Below are positions 33,309 through 40,968 of a DNA stretch of 64,000 nucleotides, in pieces. This stretch comes from Streptomyces zhihengii (GTDB lineage: Bacteria > Actinomycetota > Actinomycetes > Streptomycetales > Streptomycetaceae). Every line of letters starts with the position of its first letter. Within the stretch, counting starts at the first letter, position 1. The notes beneath the pieces were generated by a model. The model searched no databases, was not told where the DNA came from, and saw only the letters and a program-made list of their open reading frames with translations. The DNA lies in NCBI RefSeq assembly GCF_016919245.1, contig NZ_JAFEJA010000001.1, forward strand, positions 2,824,001 through 2,888,000, given 5' to 3'. The translations under genes were made by a program, and so were the position numbers.

Positions 33309-36118
33309 ACGGGGAGCCGCGGGTCGGGGGCCGGCAGGTCCTGGCGGCGGCTCACGTTGAGCTTGCGGTAGACCCGGGTCAGGTGCTGCTCGACGGTGCT
33401 GACGGTGATGTGCAGCTTCCGTCCGATGTCGCGGTTGGAGTACCCCAGCGCGGCGAGTGCGGCCACCTTGCTCTCGGCTCCGCTGAGTTCCGCGCCGCCG
33501 GGCAGCGCCGGTGCCCCGCCGTCCGCCGCCGCGGGCGTCACCGGCCCCGTGCCGGGCGGGCGCAGCCGCGCCAGCAGTCCGTGCGCGCCGCAGGACTCGG
33601 CGGCGCCGCGCGCCCTGCGGGCCGCGTACCGCGCGCGCTTGCTCTCGCCCAGGGCCTCGTGGGCGTCGGCGGCGTCGACGAGCGTGCGGGCGAGCTCGTA
33701 GCGGTCGCCGGACGCCCGGAGCACGTCGACGGCCTGCCGCAGGATCTCCGGCCGCTGCTCGGGCCGGGACACCGCGGCCAGCGTCCGCAGGGCGACGCCG
33801 TACGAGCGGCCGGGCGGGGCGGCCCGGAGCGTGTCCAGCTCCTCGGAGACCAGCCGCCGGGCGCGGGTCGCCTCGCCGATCCGGGCCAGCGCCTCGGCGG
33901 CGGCGGTGCGCCAGGGGACGAGGCCCGGTGTGTCCATCCGCCAGCGCTGCACCAGCACCCCGCAGTCGAGGAAGTCGCGCAGCGCGGCGTGCGGCCGGGC
34001 GGTCTGGAGGCAGTAGCGGCCCCGGGCGTAGCGGTAGTGGAGTCCGGCGCGGCCCTCGTGCGTCTCGGCGGGCACCGGGCGCTGGAGCAGGGTGCCCGCG
34101 TCGTCCGGCCGGCCGGCGGCGAGCCGGACGAGCACGGCGGTGGCGAGCGGGGTGCCGATCTCGGCGCCCCAGTCCCCCGCCGTCATCCCGGACAGCGCCG
34201 CGGTGGCGAACCGCTCGGCGTCGGGCAGCATGCCCTGGCGCAGCGCCGCCTGGGCGGCCAGCGAGCTCAACTGGGCACGCCAGGCGGGGGCGTGGGCGAG
34301 GTCGGTCCCGGCGAGCAGCGCGGCGCACCAGGCGGATGCGGTGGCGGCGCGGTCCGCGTAGACCAGGGCGGACAGCGCGAGTGTCAGCGGTTCCAGGGTG
34401 TGTTCGGTGACGTGGTAGATCCGCAGGGCCTGTTCGGCCTCGTGGATGCCGCGCTCGTCGGCGGTGCCGCCGAGGACGGCGGCGAGCAGCCGGGTGGCCC
34501 GCCGGCGGAGGGCGTCGCCGTCCGACTCGGGCCCGCGGGCGTGCTGCCAGGGTGCGGCGTCGGGGTCGATGCTCCGGGCGACGCCGGGGTAGGAGACCGC
34601 GAGCCACAGGCCGAGCAGGCCCTTGGCGGCGGCGGCCGGGCCGTGTCCGTCGTCCGTCCCGTCGAGCCGGCGCAGGAGTTCGCGGGCCTCGTCGTGGCGG
34701 CCGTCCTGGAGCAGGCAGCGGACCATCACCGCGGCGTGCGCGGCGTCGAACCTCCCGGCGGTCAGATGGCCGACGACCGGGTCGAGACGCCGGAGGGCGG
34801 CGCGGGGGCTGCTGCGGCGCTGGAGCCGGGCCAGCGCGACGAGTATCGCCGCCCGTTCGCAGCCGCCGGACGCCGCCCGGTGGGCCTGCTCCAGGTAGGC
34901 CGTGGCCTGCGGGACGCGGTTCTCCGCCGCGGCCAGTTCGGCGGCGTCGCGCAGGACGGGCACGGCCCAGGTCCACCGTTCGTCGGCGACGTCGAACGGG
35001 GCCGGGGCCGCGGTGAGATAGGACGCGACCACGGGGGACGGCGCACCGGAGTCGTAGAGCACGCGCGCGATCCGGGACTCCAGCCCCGTGCGCACGGCTT
35101 CCGGGGTCTGCGCGAGGACGGCCGCCCGGACGGCCGGGTGCCGGAAGCCGTCGTCGGTGACCAGGCCGGTGCCGCGCAGCAGGCCGAGCAGGCGGTCGGC
35201 CGTCCGGGGACCGATGTCCAGGGTGCGCCCGACGAGCGCCGGGTCCGCCCCTTCGCCGAGGAGGGCGAGCACCCGCGCCGCCTCCAGCGCCTCGGCGCCC
35301 GAGCGGCGCAGACAGAGAGTGACGGCCTGCCGGAAGGCGTCGCCGACCGCTTCCCCGGCGCTCACCGGTACGGCGGGGGCGTTCGATTCCACATCGGCGG
35401 CGAAAGCGCGCACCAGCAGAGGATTACCGCCGGTTACCTCGGCACAGGAATCCACGACCGCACTGGAATTCCCGTGCCCGAGGCGTTCGCAGAGAATTGC
35501 GGATATCCCCGCACGGGAAAGGAGCGAGAGGCGGATGTAATGCACGTCCGTCCGCTGGTGCAGTTCGTCCTGGAACAGCGGATAGACGGGCAGCATTTCG
35601 TCCGATTCGACGAAGACCATCGCGGTACGCACCGTATGGGAGCGCCGGATGAAATAGAGCAGGTATTTCAGTGAATGCGCGTCGGCGTGCCGGATGTCGT
35701 CGACGACGATGCCCACGGGCGTCCGGGCGGAGACGTCCACCACGACCGACCACAGCTCCTCGGCGACGGCCGCGTCCGCGGGCCCCATGTGCGCGGACTC
35801 CTCGCCCGCCGCGGCGCCCGCCTCCTCCGCTCCCCTGCGCAGCAGGTCCGCGACCTGCCGCGCCCGGTCGGCGCCCACGGCGGGCCCGGCGAAGAGCTGC
35901 CGGATCACCCCCAGCGGGAGGTTCTGCTCCGCGCGGGAGCAGTGGGCGCTCAGCAGGGCGACCGGGACCGCCAGGCCGTCCACGGCCTCCTTGAGGAGCG
36001 CCGTCCTGCCGCTGCCGGCGGGGCCGCCGACGACGACGATCCGCCCTCTTCCTCCGCCGACCTCCGAGAACACCTGCCGCAGCCGGCTCGTCTCACCGCT
36101 TCGTTCCGCCAGAAACAT
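33296..36118 (-). CDS. LAL-family (large LuxR) transcriptional regulator
   Basis: 940 residues, the usual size of LAL/MalT-like regulators. The N-terminal AAA-type ATPase shows GGPAGSGRTALL at 31-42, where the Walker A lysine is replaced by arginine, and VGIVVDDIRHADAHSLKYLL as Walker B. A long helical TPR-like region follows. The C-terminus is a LuxR helix-turn-helix (LSGAESKVAALAALGYSNRD ... STVEQHLTRVYRKLNVSRR). The start MFLAERSGETSRLRQVF at 36118 is typical of the family; the frame extends upstream without family likeness. The N-terminal region is less G+C-rich than its surroundings. The target is unknown; the nearest possibilities are the divergent secreted protein and the carboxylase operon. 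Confidence 0.93.
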   Translation of the reverse strand: MFLAERSGETSRLRQVFSEVGGGRGRIVVVGGPAGSGRTALLKEAVDGLAVPVALLSAHCSRAEQNLPLGVIRQLFAGPAVGADRARQVADLLRRGAEEAGAAAGEESAHMGPADAAVAEELWSVVVDVSARTPVGIVVDDIRHADAHSLKYLLYFIRRSHTVRTAMVFVESDEMLPVYPLFQDELHQRTDVHYIRLSLLSRAGISAILCERLGHGNSSAVVDSCAEVTGGNPLLVRAFAADVESNAPAVPVSAGEAVGDAFRQAVTLCLRRSGAEALEAARVLALLGEGADPALVGRTLDIGPRTADRLLGLLRGTGLVTDDGFRHPAVRAAVLAQTPEAVRTGLESRIARVLYDSGAPSPVVASYLTAAPAPFDVADERWTWAVPVLRDAAELAAAENRVPQATAYLEQAHRAASGGCERAAILVALARLQRRSSPRAALRRLDPVVGHLTAGRFDAAHAAVMVRCLLQDGRHDEARELLRRLDGTDDGHGPAAAAKGLLGLWLAVSYPGVARSIDPDAAPWQHARGPESDGDALRRRATRLLAAVLGGTADERGIHEAEQALRIYHVTEHTLEPLTLALSALVYADRAATASAWCAALLAGTDLAHAPAWRAQLSSLAAQAALRQGMLPDAERFATAALSGMTAGDWGAEIGTPLATAVLVRLAAGRPDDAGTLLQRPVPAETHEGRAGLHYRYARGRYCLQTARPHAALRDFLDCGVLVQRWRMDTPGLVPWRTAAAEALARIGEATRARRLVSEELDTLRAAPPGRSYGVALRTLAAVSRPEQRPEILRQAVDVLRASGDRYELARTLVDAADAHEALGESKRARYAARRARGAAESCGAHGLLARLRPPGTGPVTPAAADGGAPALPGGAELSGAESKVAALAALGYSNRDIGRKLHITVSTVEQHLTRVYRKLNVSRRQDLPAPDPRLPVALL

Positions 36119-36519
36119 CGACCGTTCAACCCCCGTTGCGCAACGCCGATATACGCAGGACGCCTCGCACCGAAAAGGCCGGGCGGGCCCCGGATGTTTT
36201 CCCCGCACATCCGGGAAGGGCAAGAATTCTCCGTGTCGGATCGATCCCCCGTGACACCCGCGGACGCCCTCGTCCGCGCGTCGCGTCATGCAACCTCAAA
36301 CATAACCGTTTCCAGGTAAAGCATAGGTAAAATACTCCCCATGCAACCTTAAAGTCGCAGTTCATCCGTTGACCATTGAAGTAAACAATGGATGACCACG
36401 CACCGCGACCATCGGGCGGAATGCGTCATTCCACGTCATTCCCGTCACCGGCCCCTCCCTTTTCCGCGGCGGGAGCGGCATACTCGGCCCGCCACGGCGG
36501 ACAGGAGGGGCGGGACGGG
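36119..36519. promoter_or_regulatory. AT-rich divergent control region (LAL / secreted repeat protein)
   Basis: 401 bases without a gene and clearly AT-richer than the surroundings at 36290-36400. It carries AGGTAAA twice at an 11-bp interval (36314 and 36325) directly before AATACT. CATGCAACCT followed by C or T and AAA occurs twice (36287 and 36340). A palindrome CCATTG/CAATGG at 36373-36391 is flanked by TCATCC and GGATGA. Confidence 0.55.
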
Positions 36520-37461
36520 ATGGGAACGCTGAGCACCATGGCGGCCGTCGCCGTCGCCGTCGGCGCGCTGCTCGCCCCCGGACCTCGCCCGCGGCCCTCC
36601 CGGCGTTCCCGTGAACTGCCCCCGGCGACCGTGCACGCGTACGCCGCCCGTCCCGACGGACGGCCCGTGCCCCGTGCGGAGTTCACCCTCCTCGGCCCCG
36701 ACGGCCGCCCGCTCGCCCGCGCCGTCGCCGACGAGGAGGGGGCCTGCGTGCTCCGGGCGCCCGGCCGGGCCGGGTACCTCCTCGTGGCCACGGCGGACGC
36801 CGCGCGCCCGGCGGCCGCCGAACTCGCCCCGGAGCCGGGCCGGCCGGTGCTCACCGCCACGCTGACCCTGCCGCCCTCGGCCTCCACGGGCCGGGTCGCG
36901 GCGCCCCCCGCCGGCATCGTGCGGGACGGCGGCGGCACGGCTCCGCTGCGCGGTGCGCTGGCGGTGCTGCTGGAGGCCGGCGGCACGCTCGTGCGGATCG
37001 CGGCGACGGACGCGGACGGCCGCTTCTCGCTCCGGGACGCACGGCCGCGCACCGGGGCCGCCGGCCGGCCCGACCGCCCCCGGGTGCTCGTCGTCCACAG
37101 CCCCGGGCACCGCCCGGCGGCCTTCCCGGTGGGACCGCCGCCGCCCGGAACGCCTGCCTCCGCAACTCCGGGGCCCGCCCGGGAGACGACCGTCGTCCTG
37201 ACCCGCCGCGCCGATCTCGGGACCCTGAGGGGCATCGTCACGGACCGGCAGGGGGTGCCCCAGGGGTCCGTCCGGGTCACCGTGACCGACGGGTCGGGCA
37301 TCGCGCTGGCGGCCGTCACCGGGCCCGACGGCACCTGCCGCCTCACGGGCCTGCCCACCGGCCGTTTCCATGTGGCCGTCGCCGGAAGAAGAGACACCAC
37401 CGTGCGGATCGCGGTCTTCGCGGACGACCGCTCCGAGGCTTTCCGGCTGGAGCTCTCCTGA
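36520..37461 (+). CDS. Exported protein with carboxypeptidase-regulatory-like (CnaB-type) repeats
   Basis: 313 residues. A short hydrophobic N-terminus (MGTLSTMAAVAVAVGALLA) precedes a Pro/Arg-rich stretch and suggests export or membrane anchoring. Three beta-sandwich repeats follow, each built around a DGR or DGT turn: ARPDGRPVPRAEFTLLGPDG, ATDADGRFSLRDA, and the best one RGIVTDRQGVPQGSVRVTVT with GPDGTCRLTGLPTGRFHVAV. Such domains are structural and non-catalytic. The ATG at 36520 follows AGGAGGGG; an in-frame ATG at 36388 is less likely. Divergent from the LAL regulator. Confidence 0.72.
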   Translation: MGTLSTMAAVAVAVGALLAPGPRPRPSRRSRELPPATVHAYAARPDGRPVPRAEFTLLGPDGRPLARAVADEEGACVLRAPGRAGYLLVATADAARPAAAELAPEPGRPVLTATLTLPPSASTGRVAAPPAGIVRDGGGTAPLRGALAVLLEAGGTLVRIAATDADGRFSLRDARPRTGAAGRPDRPRVLVVHSPGHRPAAFPVGPPPPGTPASATPGPARETTVVLTRRADLGTLRGIVTDRQGVPQGSVRVTVTDGSGIALAAVTGPDGTCRLTGLPTGRFHVAVAGRRDTTVRIAVFADDRSEAFRLELS

Positions 37462-37830
37462 CGTCTCCGCACCCCCGCCGGCGGCCGTTCACGAAGGGGT
37501 CCACTGGGGCGATTAGGGGTTGTTCCGCGGGATTCCAGATGTAAGCCTCGTCACGTCAGCCCCCATGACGATGCACTGGAGCATTCCCGTCGCCGGACCC
37601 CGGTCCGTCTCCCGCACGGATCCCGGCGTCCGTACCCGTGTCCGGCTCTCCCGCCGGCGTCGCACCCCGCGGCTCCTCGCCGTCGTGTGCCGCGACGGCC
37701 CCGGGAAAGCGCAGGCCGGGGACGTGCGCACGGCTGTACGCCGTGACGCCCGCCCCCGGCTCGGCACACCGGCGGGCCCTGGGGATGCGCCGCCCTGTCA
37801 GACGAGATTTCCCGTCCCGGAGGTGTTCAT
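37462..37830. other. Intergenic region before the DUF5988-carboxylase operon
   Basis: 369 bases. No reading frame with a start and family-like protein was found. It presumably holds the promoter of the following operon; GGAGGTG near 37818 is the ribosome-binding site of the next gene. Confidence 0.4.
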
Positions 37831-38040
37831 ATGTCGCAGATCAAGGTACTGCTGGTCGGTGGACCGTCCTTCTTTCCTTCTGAAGAGCGGGTGCAGTTCA
37901 CGGCCTCGCTGACGGAGAAGATCAAGCACCGCTTCGGCGCCGGATACGAGCATTTCCTGCACGAGGGCGAATACGAGAAGCTCGACGGCGACGACATCCC
38001 GGTGTTCCGCTGGAAGACCCGTACGGCGATAGCGGAATGA
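37831..38040 (+). CDS. DUF5988-like small protein
   Basis: 69 residues, preceded by GGAGGTG. It begins MSQIKVLLVGGPSFFPSEER and contains LTEKIKHRFGAGYEHFLHEG and IPVFRWKTRTAIAE; the layout (beta strand with GGP, then ERV, then YEHF, then a final strand VFRWKTRT) fits DUF5988, a family of short actinobacterial proteins often near biosynthetic genes. Function unknown. It lies 75 bases before the carboxylase beta subunit and is probably co-transcribed with it. Family assignment is from memory of the pattern. Confidence 0.7.
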   Translation: MSQIKVLLVGGPSFFPSEERVQFTASLTEKIKHRFGAGYEHFLHEGEYEKLDGDDIPVFRWKTRTAIAE

Positions 38041-38115
38041 GCACAGCCGGCGGCCGGTCACCCGGCCGCCGTCCTCGTGCGCCCATCGACGGATGATCCC
38101 GGAAGAGGTGTGTCC

Positions 38116-39723
38116 ATGACGATCGCGCCGGAAGCCCTGCCCAGCGGGAGCGCCCCCGAGGTGACGTCGCATCAGGAGACCCGCGGGCGGGTCGCCCATC
38201 TGCTCTCGCTGCGGGAGCAGGCGGAGCGTGGCCCGAGTGACCGGGCGACGGAGGCGCAGCATGCCAAGGGCAAGCTGACGGCGCGTGAGCGGATCGCCCT
38301 GCTGCTGGACGAGGGGTCGTTCCGTGAGGTCGAGCAGTTGCGGCGGCATCGTGCGTCGGGGTTCGGTCTGGAGGCGAAGAAGCCGTACACGGACGGTGTG
38401 GTGACCGGCTGGGGCACGGTGGAGGGCCGGACGGTCTTCGTGTACGCGCACGATTTCCGGATCTTCGGGGGTGCGCTGGGCGAGGCGCACGCGACGAAGA
38501 TCCACAAGATCATGGACATGGCGATCTCGGCGGGTGCTCCGCTGGTGTCGCTGAACGACGGTGCGGGTGCGCGGATCCAGGAGGGCGTGAGCGCTCTGGC
38601 CGGGTACGGGGGGATCTTCCAGCGGAACACGAGGGCGTCGGGTGTGATCCCGCAGATCTCGGTGATGCTGGGTCCGTGCGCGGGCGGTGCGGCCTACAGT
38701 CCGGCGCTGACGGACTTCGTGTTCATGGTCCGTGAGACCTCGCAGATGTTCATCACCGGTCCGGACGTGGTGAAGGCGGTGACCGGCGAGGAGATCACGC
38801 AGAACGGTCTGGGCGGCGCGGACGTGCACGCCGAGACCTCGGGTGTCGCGCACTTCGCGTACGACGACGAGGAGACCTGCATCGCGGAGGTCCGCTACCT
38901 CCTGTCCATGCTCCCCTCCAACAACCGCGAGCTGCCCCCTCGTTCGGAGCCGTCCGACAGCGCGGAGCGGCGCTGCGACACCCTGCTGGACGTCGTGCCG
39001 ACCGACGGCGGGCGCCCGTACGACATGCGCGAGGTGATCGCCGAGATCGTCGACGACGGCGACTGCATGGAGGTCCACGAGCGGTGGGCCACCAGCGTCA
39101 TCACCACCCTCGCCCGCCTCGACGGCCAGGTCGTCGGCATCGTCGCCAGCCAGCCCCGCTCCTTCGCGGGTGTGCTCGACATCCACTCCTCGGAGAAGGC
39201 CGCGCGCTTCGTGCAGATGTGCGACGCCTTCAACATCCCGATCGTGACCCTGGTGGACGTGCCGGGCTTCCTGCCGGGCGTGGACCAGGAGCACGGCGGC
39301 ATCATCCGCCACGGCGCCAAGCTGCTCTACGCCTACTGCAACGCCACCGTGCCCCGGATCTCGCTGATCCTGCGCAAGGCCTACGGCGGCGCCTACATCG
39401 TCATGGACTCGCAGTCCATCGGCGCCGACCTCACCTACGCCTGGCCCACCAACGAGATCGCCGTCATGGGCGCCGAGGGCGCGGCGAACGTCATCTTCCG
39501 CCGCCAGATCGCCGACGCCGAGGACTCCGAGGCCATGCGCACCCGCATGGTCAAGGAGTACAAGGCCGAGCTGATGCACCCCTACTACGCCGCGGAGCGC
39601 GGCCTGGTCGACGACGTCATCGACCCGGCGGAGACCCGCGAGGTCCTCATCCGGTCCCTCGCCATGCTCCGCACCAAGCACGCAGACCTGCCGTCCCGCA
39701 AGCACGGCAACCCCCCGCAGTGA
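38116..39723 (+). CDS. pccB: Acyl-CoA (propionyl-CoA) carboxylase beta subunit
   Basis: 535 residues of the carboxyltransferase family, which moves CO2 from biotin to acetyl- or propionyl-CoA to give malonyl- or methylmalonyl-CoA. Landmarks are KGKLTARERIALLLDEGSF, GGALGEAHATKIHKIMDMA, the oxyanion-hole GPCAGGAAYSPALTDFVFMV, and the second-half VDVPGFLPGVDQEHGGIIRH and RKAYGGAYIVMDS. No biotin carboxylase alpha subunit is in the window, so it must use one encoded elsewhere. Codon choice changes from G/T-ending codons before about 38880 to C-ending codons after it. The epsilon subunit follows after 20 bases. Confidence 0.93.
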   Translation: MTIAPEALPSGSAPEVTSHQETRGRVAHLLSLREQAERGPSDRATEAQHAKGKLTARERIALLLDEGSFREVEQLRRHRASGFGLEAKKPYTDGVVTGWGTVEGRTVFVYAHDFRIFGGALGEAHATKIHKIMDMAISAGAPLVSLNDGAGARIQEGVSALAGYGGIFQRNTRASGVIPQISVMLGPCAGGAAYSPALTDFVFMVRETSQMFITGPDVVKAVTGEEITQNGLGGADVHAETSGVAHFAYDDEETCIAEVRYLLSMLPSNNRELPPRSEPSDSAERRCDTLLDVVPTDGGRPYDMREVIAEIVDDGDCMEVHERWATSVITTLARLDGQVVGIVASQPRSFAGVLDIHSSEKAARFVQMCDAFNIPIVTLVDVPGFLPGVDQEHGGIIRHGAKLLYAYCNATVPRISLILRKAYGGAYIVMDSQSIGADLTYAWPTNEIAVMGAEGAANVIFRRQIADAEDSEAMRTRMVKEYKAELMHPYYAAERGLVDDVIDPAETREVLIRSLAMLRTKHADLPSRKHGNPPQ

Positions 39724-39743
39724 CGAGTCCCGAGGAGCGACCT

Positions 39744-39947
39744 GTGGAAACCGGCAGCGCACAGCCCCTGCTGCACGTGACGAAGGGGACCGCGAACCCC
39801 CTCGAACTGGCCGCCGTGACGGCGGTCCTGATGGCCCGCGCGGGCGCACGCGGGACGCCGGAGCGGCAGCCCGGACGCCCCGCCGGCCGGCGTCCCCTCC
39901 CCCGCCCCGCGTTCCTCACCGCCCACTCCTGGCAGGGCGGGTCCTGA
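39744..39947 (+). CDS. Acyl-CoA carboxylase epsilon subunit
   Basis: 67 residues, GTG start at 39744 with GAGGAG upstream. The characteristic segment is LLHVTKGTANPLELAAVTAV, followed by a variable Pro/Arg-rich middle and the ending FLTAHSWQGGS. These subunits stabilise or activate actinobacterial AccA-AccB type complexes. The position directly after the beta subunit supports the call. Confidence 0.85.
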   Translation: METGSAQPLLHVTKGTANPLELAAVTAVLMARAGARGTPERQPGRPAGRRPLPRPAFLTAHSWQGGS

Positions 39948-40016
39948 GGGACCGCGCCCCGGGCGGCCCACGGCGGGCGTCACCCGGCGGAGACCGCACG
40001 CCGGGGCCACACGCGG

Positions 40017-40047
40017 GGAGCCGGACCCGGTGACCGGGTCCGGCTCC
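40017..40047. terminator. Bidirectional terminator between carboxylase operon and bL37
   Basis: Perfect 14-bp stem (GGAGCCGGACCCGG and complement) with a 3-base loop, between convergent genes. Confidence 0.85.
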
Positions 40048-40099
40048 GCAGGGCGCCGTCGCACCGCGTCGGGTGACACCGTCGAGTGACGTGCCGCCG

Positions 40100-40174
40100 T
40101 CAGCAGTTGGGGCGCTTGCCGTGGTTCGCGCCCTTCTTCTTGCGGGCACGGCGCTTGTTGCCTCGCTTCGACAT
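40100..40174 (-). CDS. Ribosomal protein bL37 (24-residue mini-gene)
   Basis: 24 residues, MSKRGNKRRARKKKGANHGK followed by RPNC, below the size limit of usual gene calling. It is extremely basic, and its ANHGKRPN tail matches the small actinobacterial 50S protein bL37 described in mycobacteria. A GAGGGAG box lies upstream of the ATG at 40174. It stands alone between two terminator-bounded units. Confidence 0.88.
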   Translation of the reverse strand: MSKRGNKRRARKKKGANHGKRPNC

Positions 40175-40257
40175 GCGGACCAACTCCCTCGATTCGGAAC
40201 ATCACGGGCGCTGGCCAGTCTAGGTTCGGCGGCGCTCCGGCGCCTGTGCGCGGCCGC

Positions 40258-40890
40258 TCAGCACAGACCGCGGCCCTCGGCGGGCCCGGGCCTGCCCGTG
40301 GCGGGGTCGACGTCGACGTACTGGGTGCGCGCCGTCCCGCCCTCCCCCGAGACCAGCCGGATGCGGTGCGGGCCGTCCCAGGCGGCCTCCGTCAGCGCGT
40401 CGCCGGGGTCGTCGCCGTTGAAGCACGCGAGCGGCCAGCGCCGCACGGTGAGACCGCTGCCCGTGTCGAGGGACACCCACCACACGGGGTCGATCATGTC
40501 GGCGCCCTCCTCGACCACGAGCCGGCGGTCGGACCGTTCCGGTGCGGCCCGGTCGACGGTCGTCTCCGGCCACGGCAGCGAGAACAGCACGAGCATCAGC
40601 GAGACGGGGACGGCGACGAGCGCACCCGCCCCGGCCAGCACCCCGACCAGCACCCGCCACGCGGTGCGCCGCAGCCCGGCCAGGGCGGCCGCGACCAGCG
40701 CGCCGGCCGTCACCCAGCCGAACAGCAACGGGTGGTCGGCGACGCGCGCGACCAGCAGCAGCCCCCCGGGCCGTGCCGCCCACAGGCCCGCCGCCTGCGC
40801 CGCGACCCCCACCGCGGCGATCCCCAGCAGCACCCTGACCGTGCGTATGCGGCGCTCCTCGGCGCGCGGCTCCCCCACGGATTCCGTCAT
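40258..40890 (-). CDS. Hypothetical membrane protein
   Basis: 210 residues, family not recognised. The N-terminal 25 residues are charged. Three or four hydrophobic helices follow (RVLLGIAAVGVAAQAAGLWA, LLFGWVTAGALVAAALAGL, RVLVGVLAGAGALVAVPVSL with LMLVLF), then a soluble C-terminal half of about 100 residues (DMIDPVWWVSLDTGSGLTVR ... ARTQYVDVDPATGRP) with two cysteines. The soluble part is probably outside the cell. The start MTESVGEPRAEER at 40890 is preferred over an upstream ATG in Gly/Arg-rich sequence. It follows Ku in the same direction, behind a terminator. Confidence 0.75.
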   Translation of the reverse strand: MTESVGEPRAEERRIRTVRVLLGIAAVGVAAQAAGLWAARPGGLLLVARVADHPLLFGWVTAGALVAAALAGLRRTAWRVLVGVLAGAGALVAVPVSLMLVLFSLPWPETTVDRAAPERSDRRLVVEEGADMIDPVWWVSLDTGSGLTVRRWPLACFNGDDPGDALTEAAWDGPHRIRLVSGEGGTARTQYVDVDPATGRPGPAEGRGLC

Positions 40891-40929
40891 CCGGTCCTCC
40901 CTCCCCTGCCGCCCCGGCCCACCGGGGCG

Positions 40930-40960
40930 GCCCCGGCCGGAGTATCGCACCGGCCGGGGC
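40930..40960 (-). terminator. Terminator behind ku
   Basis: Perfect 11-bp stem (GCCCCGGCCGG / CCGGCCGGGGC) with a 9-base loop, 8 bases after the ku stop. Confidence 0.8.
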
Positions 40961-40968
40961 GGGCGGGC

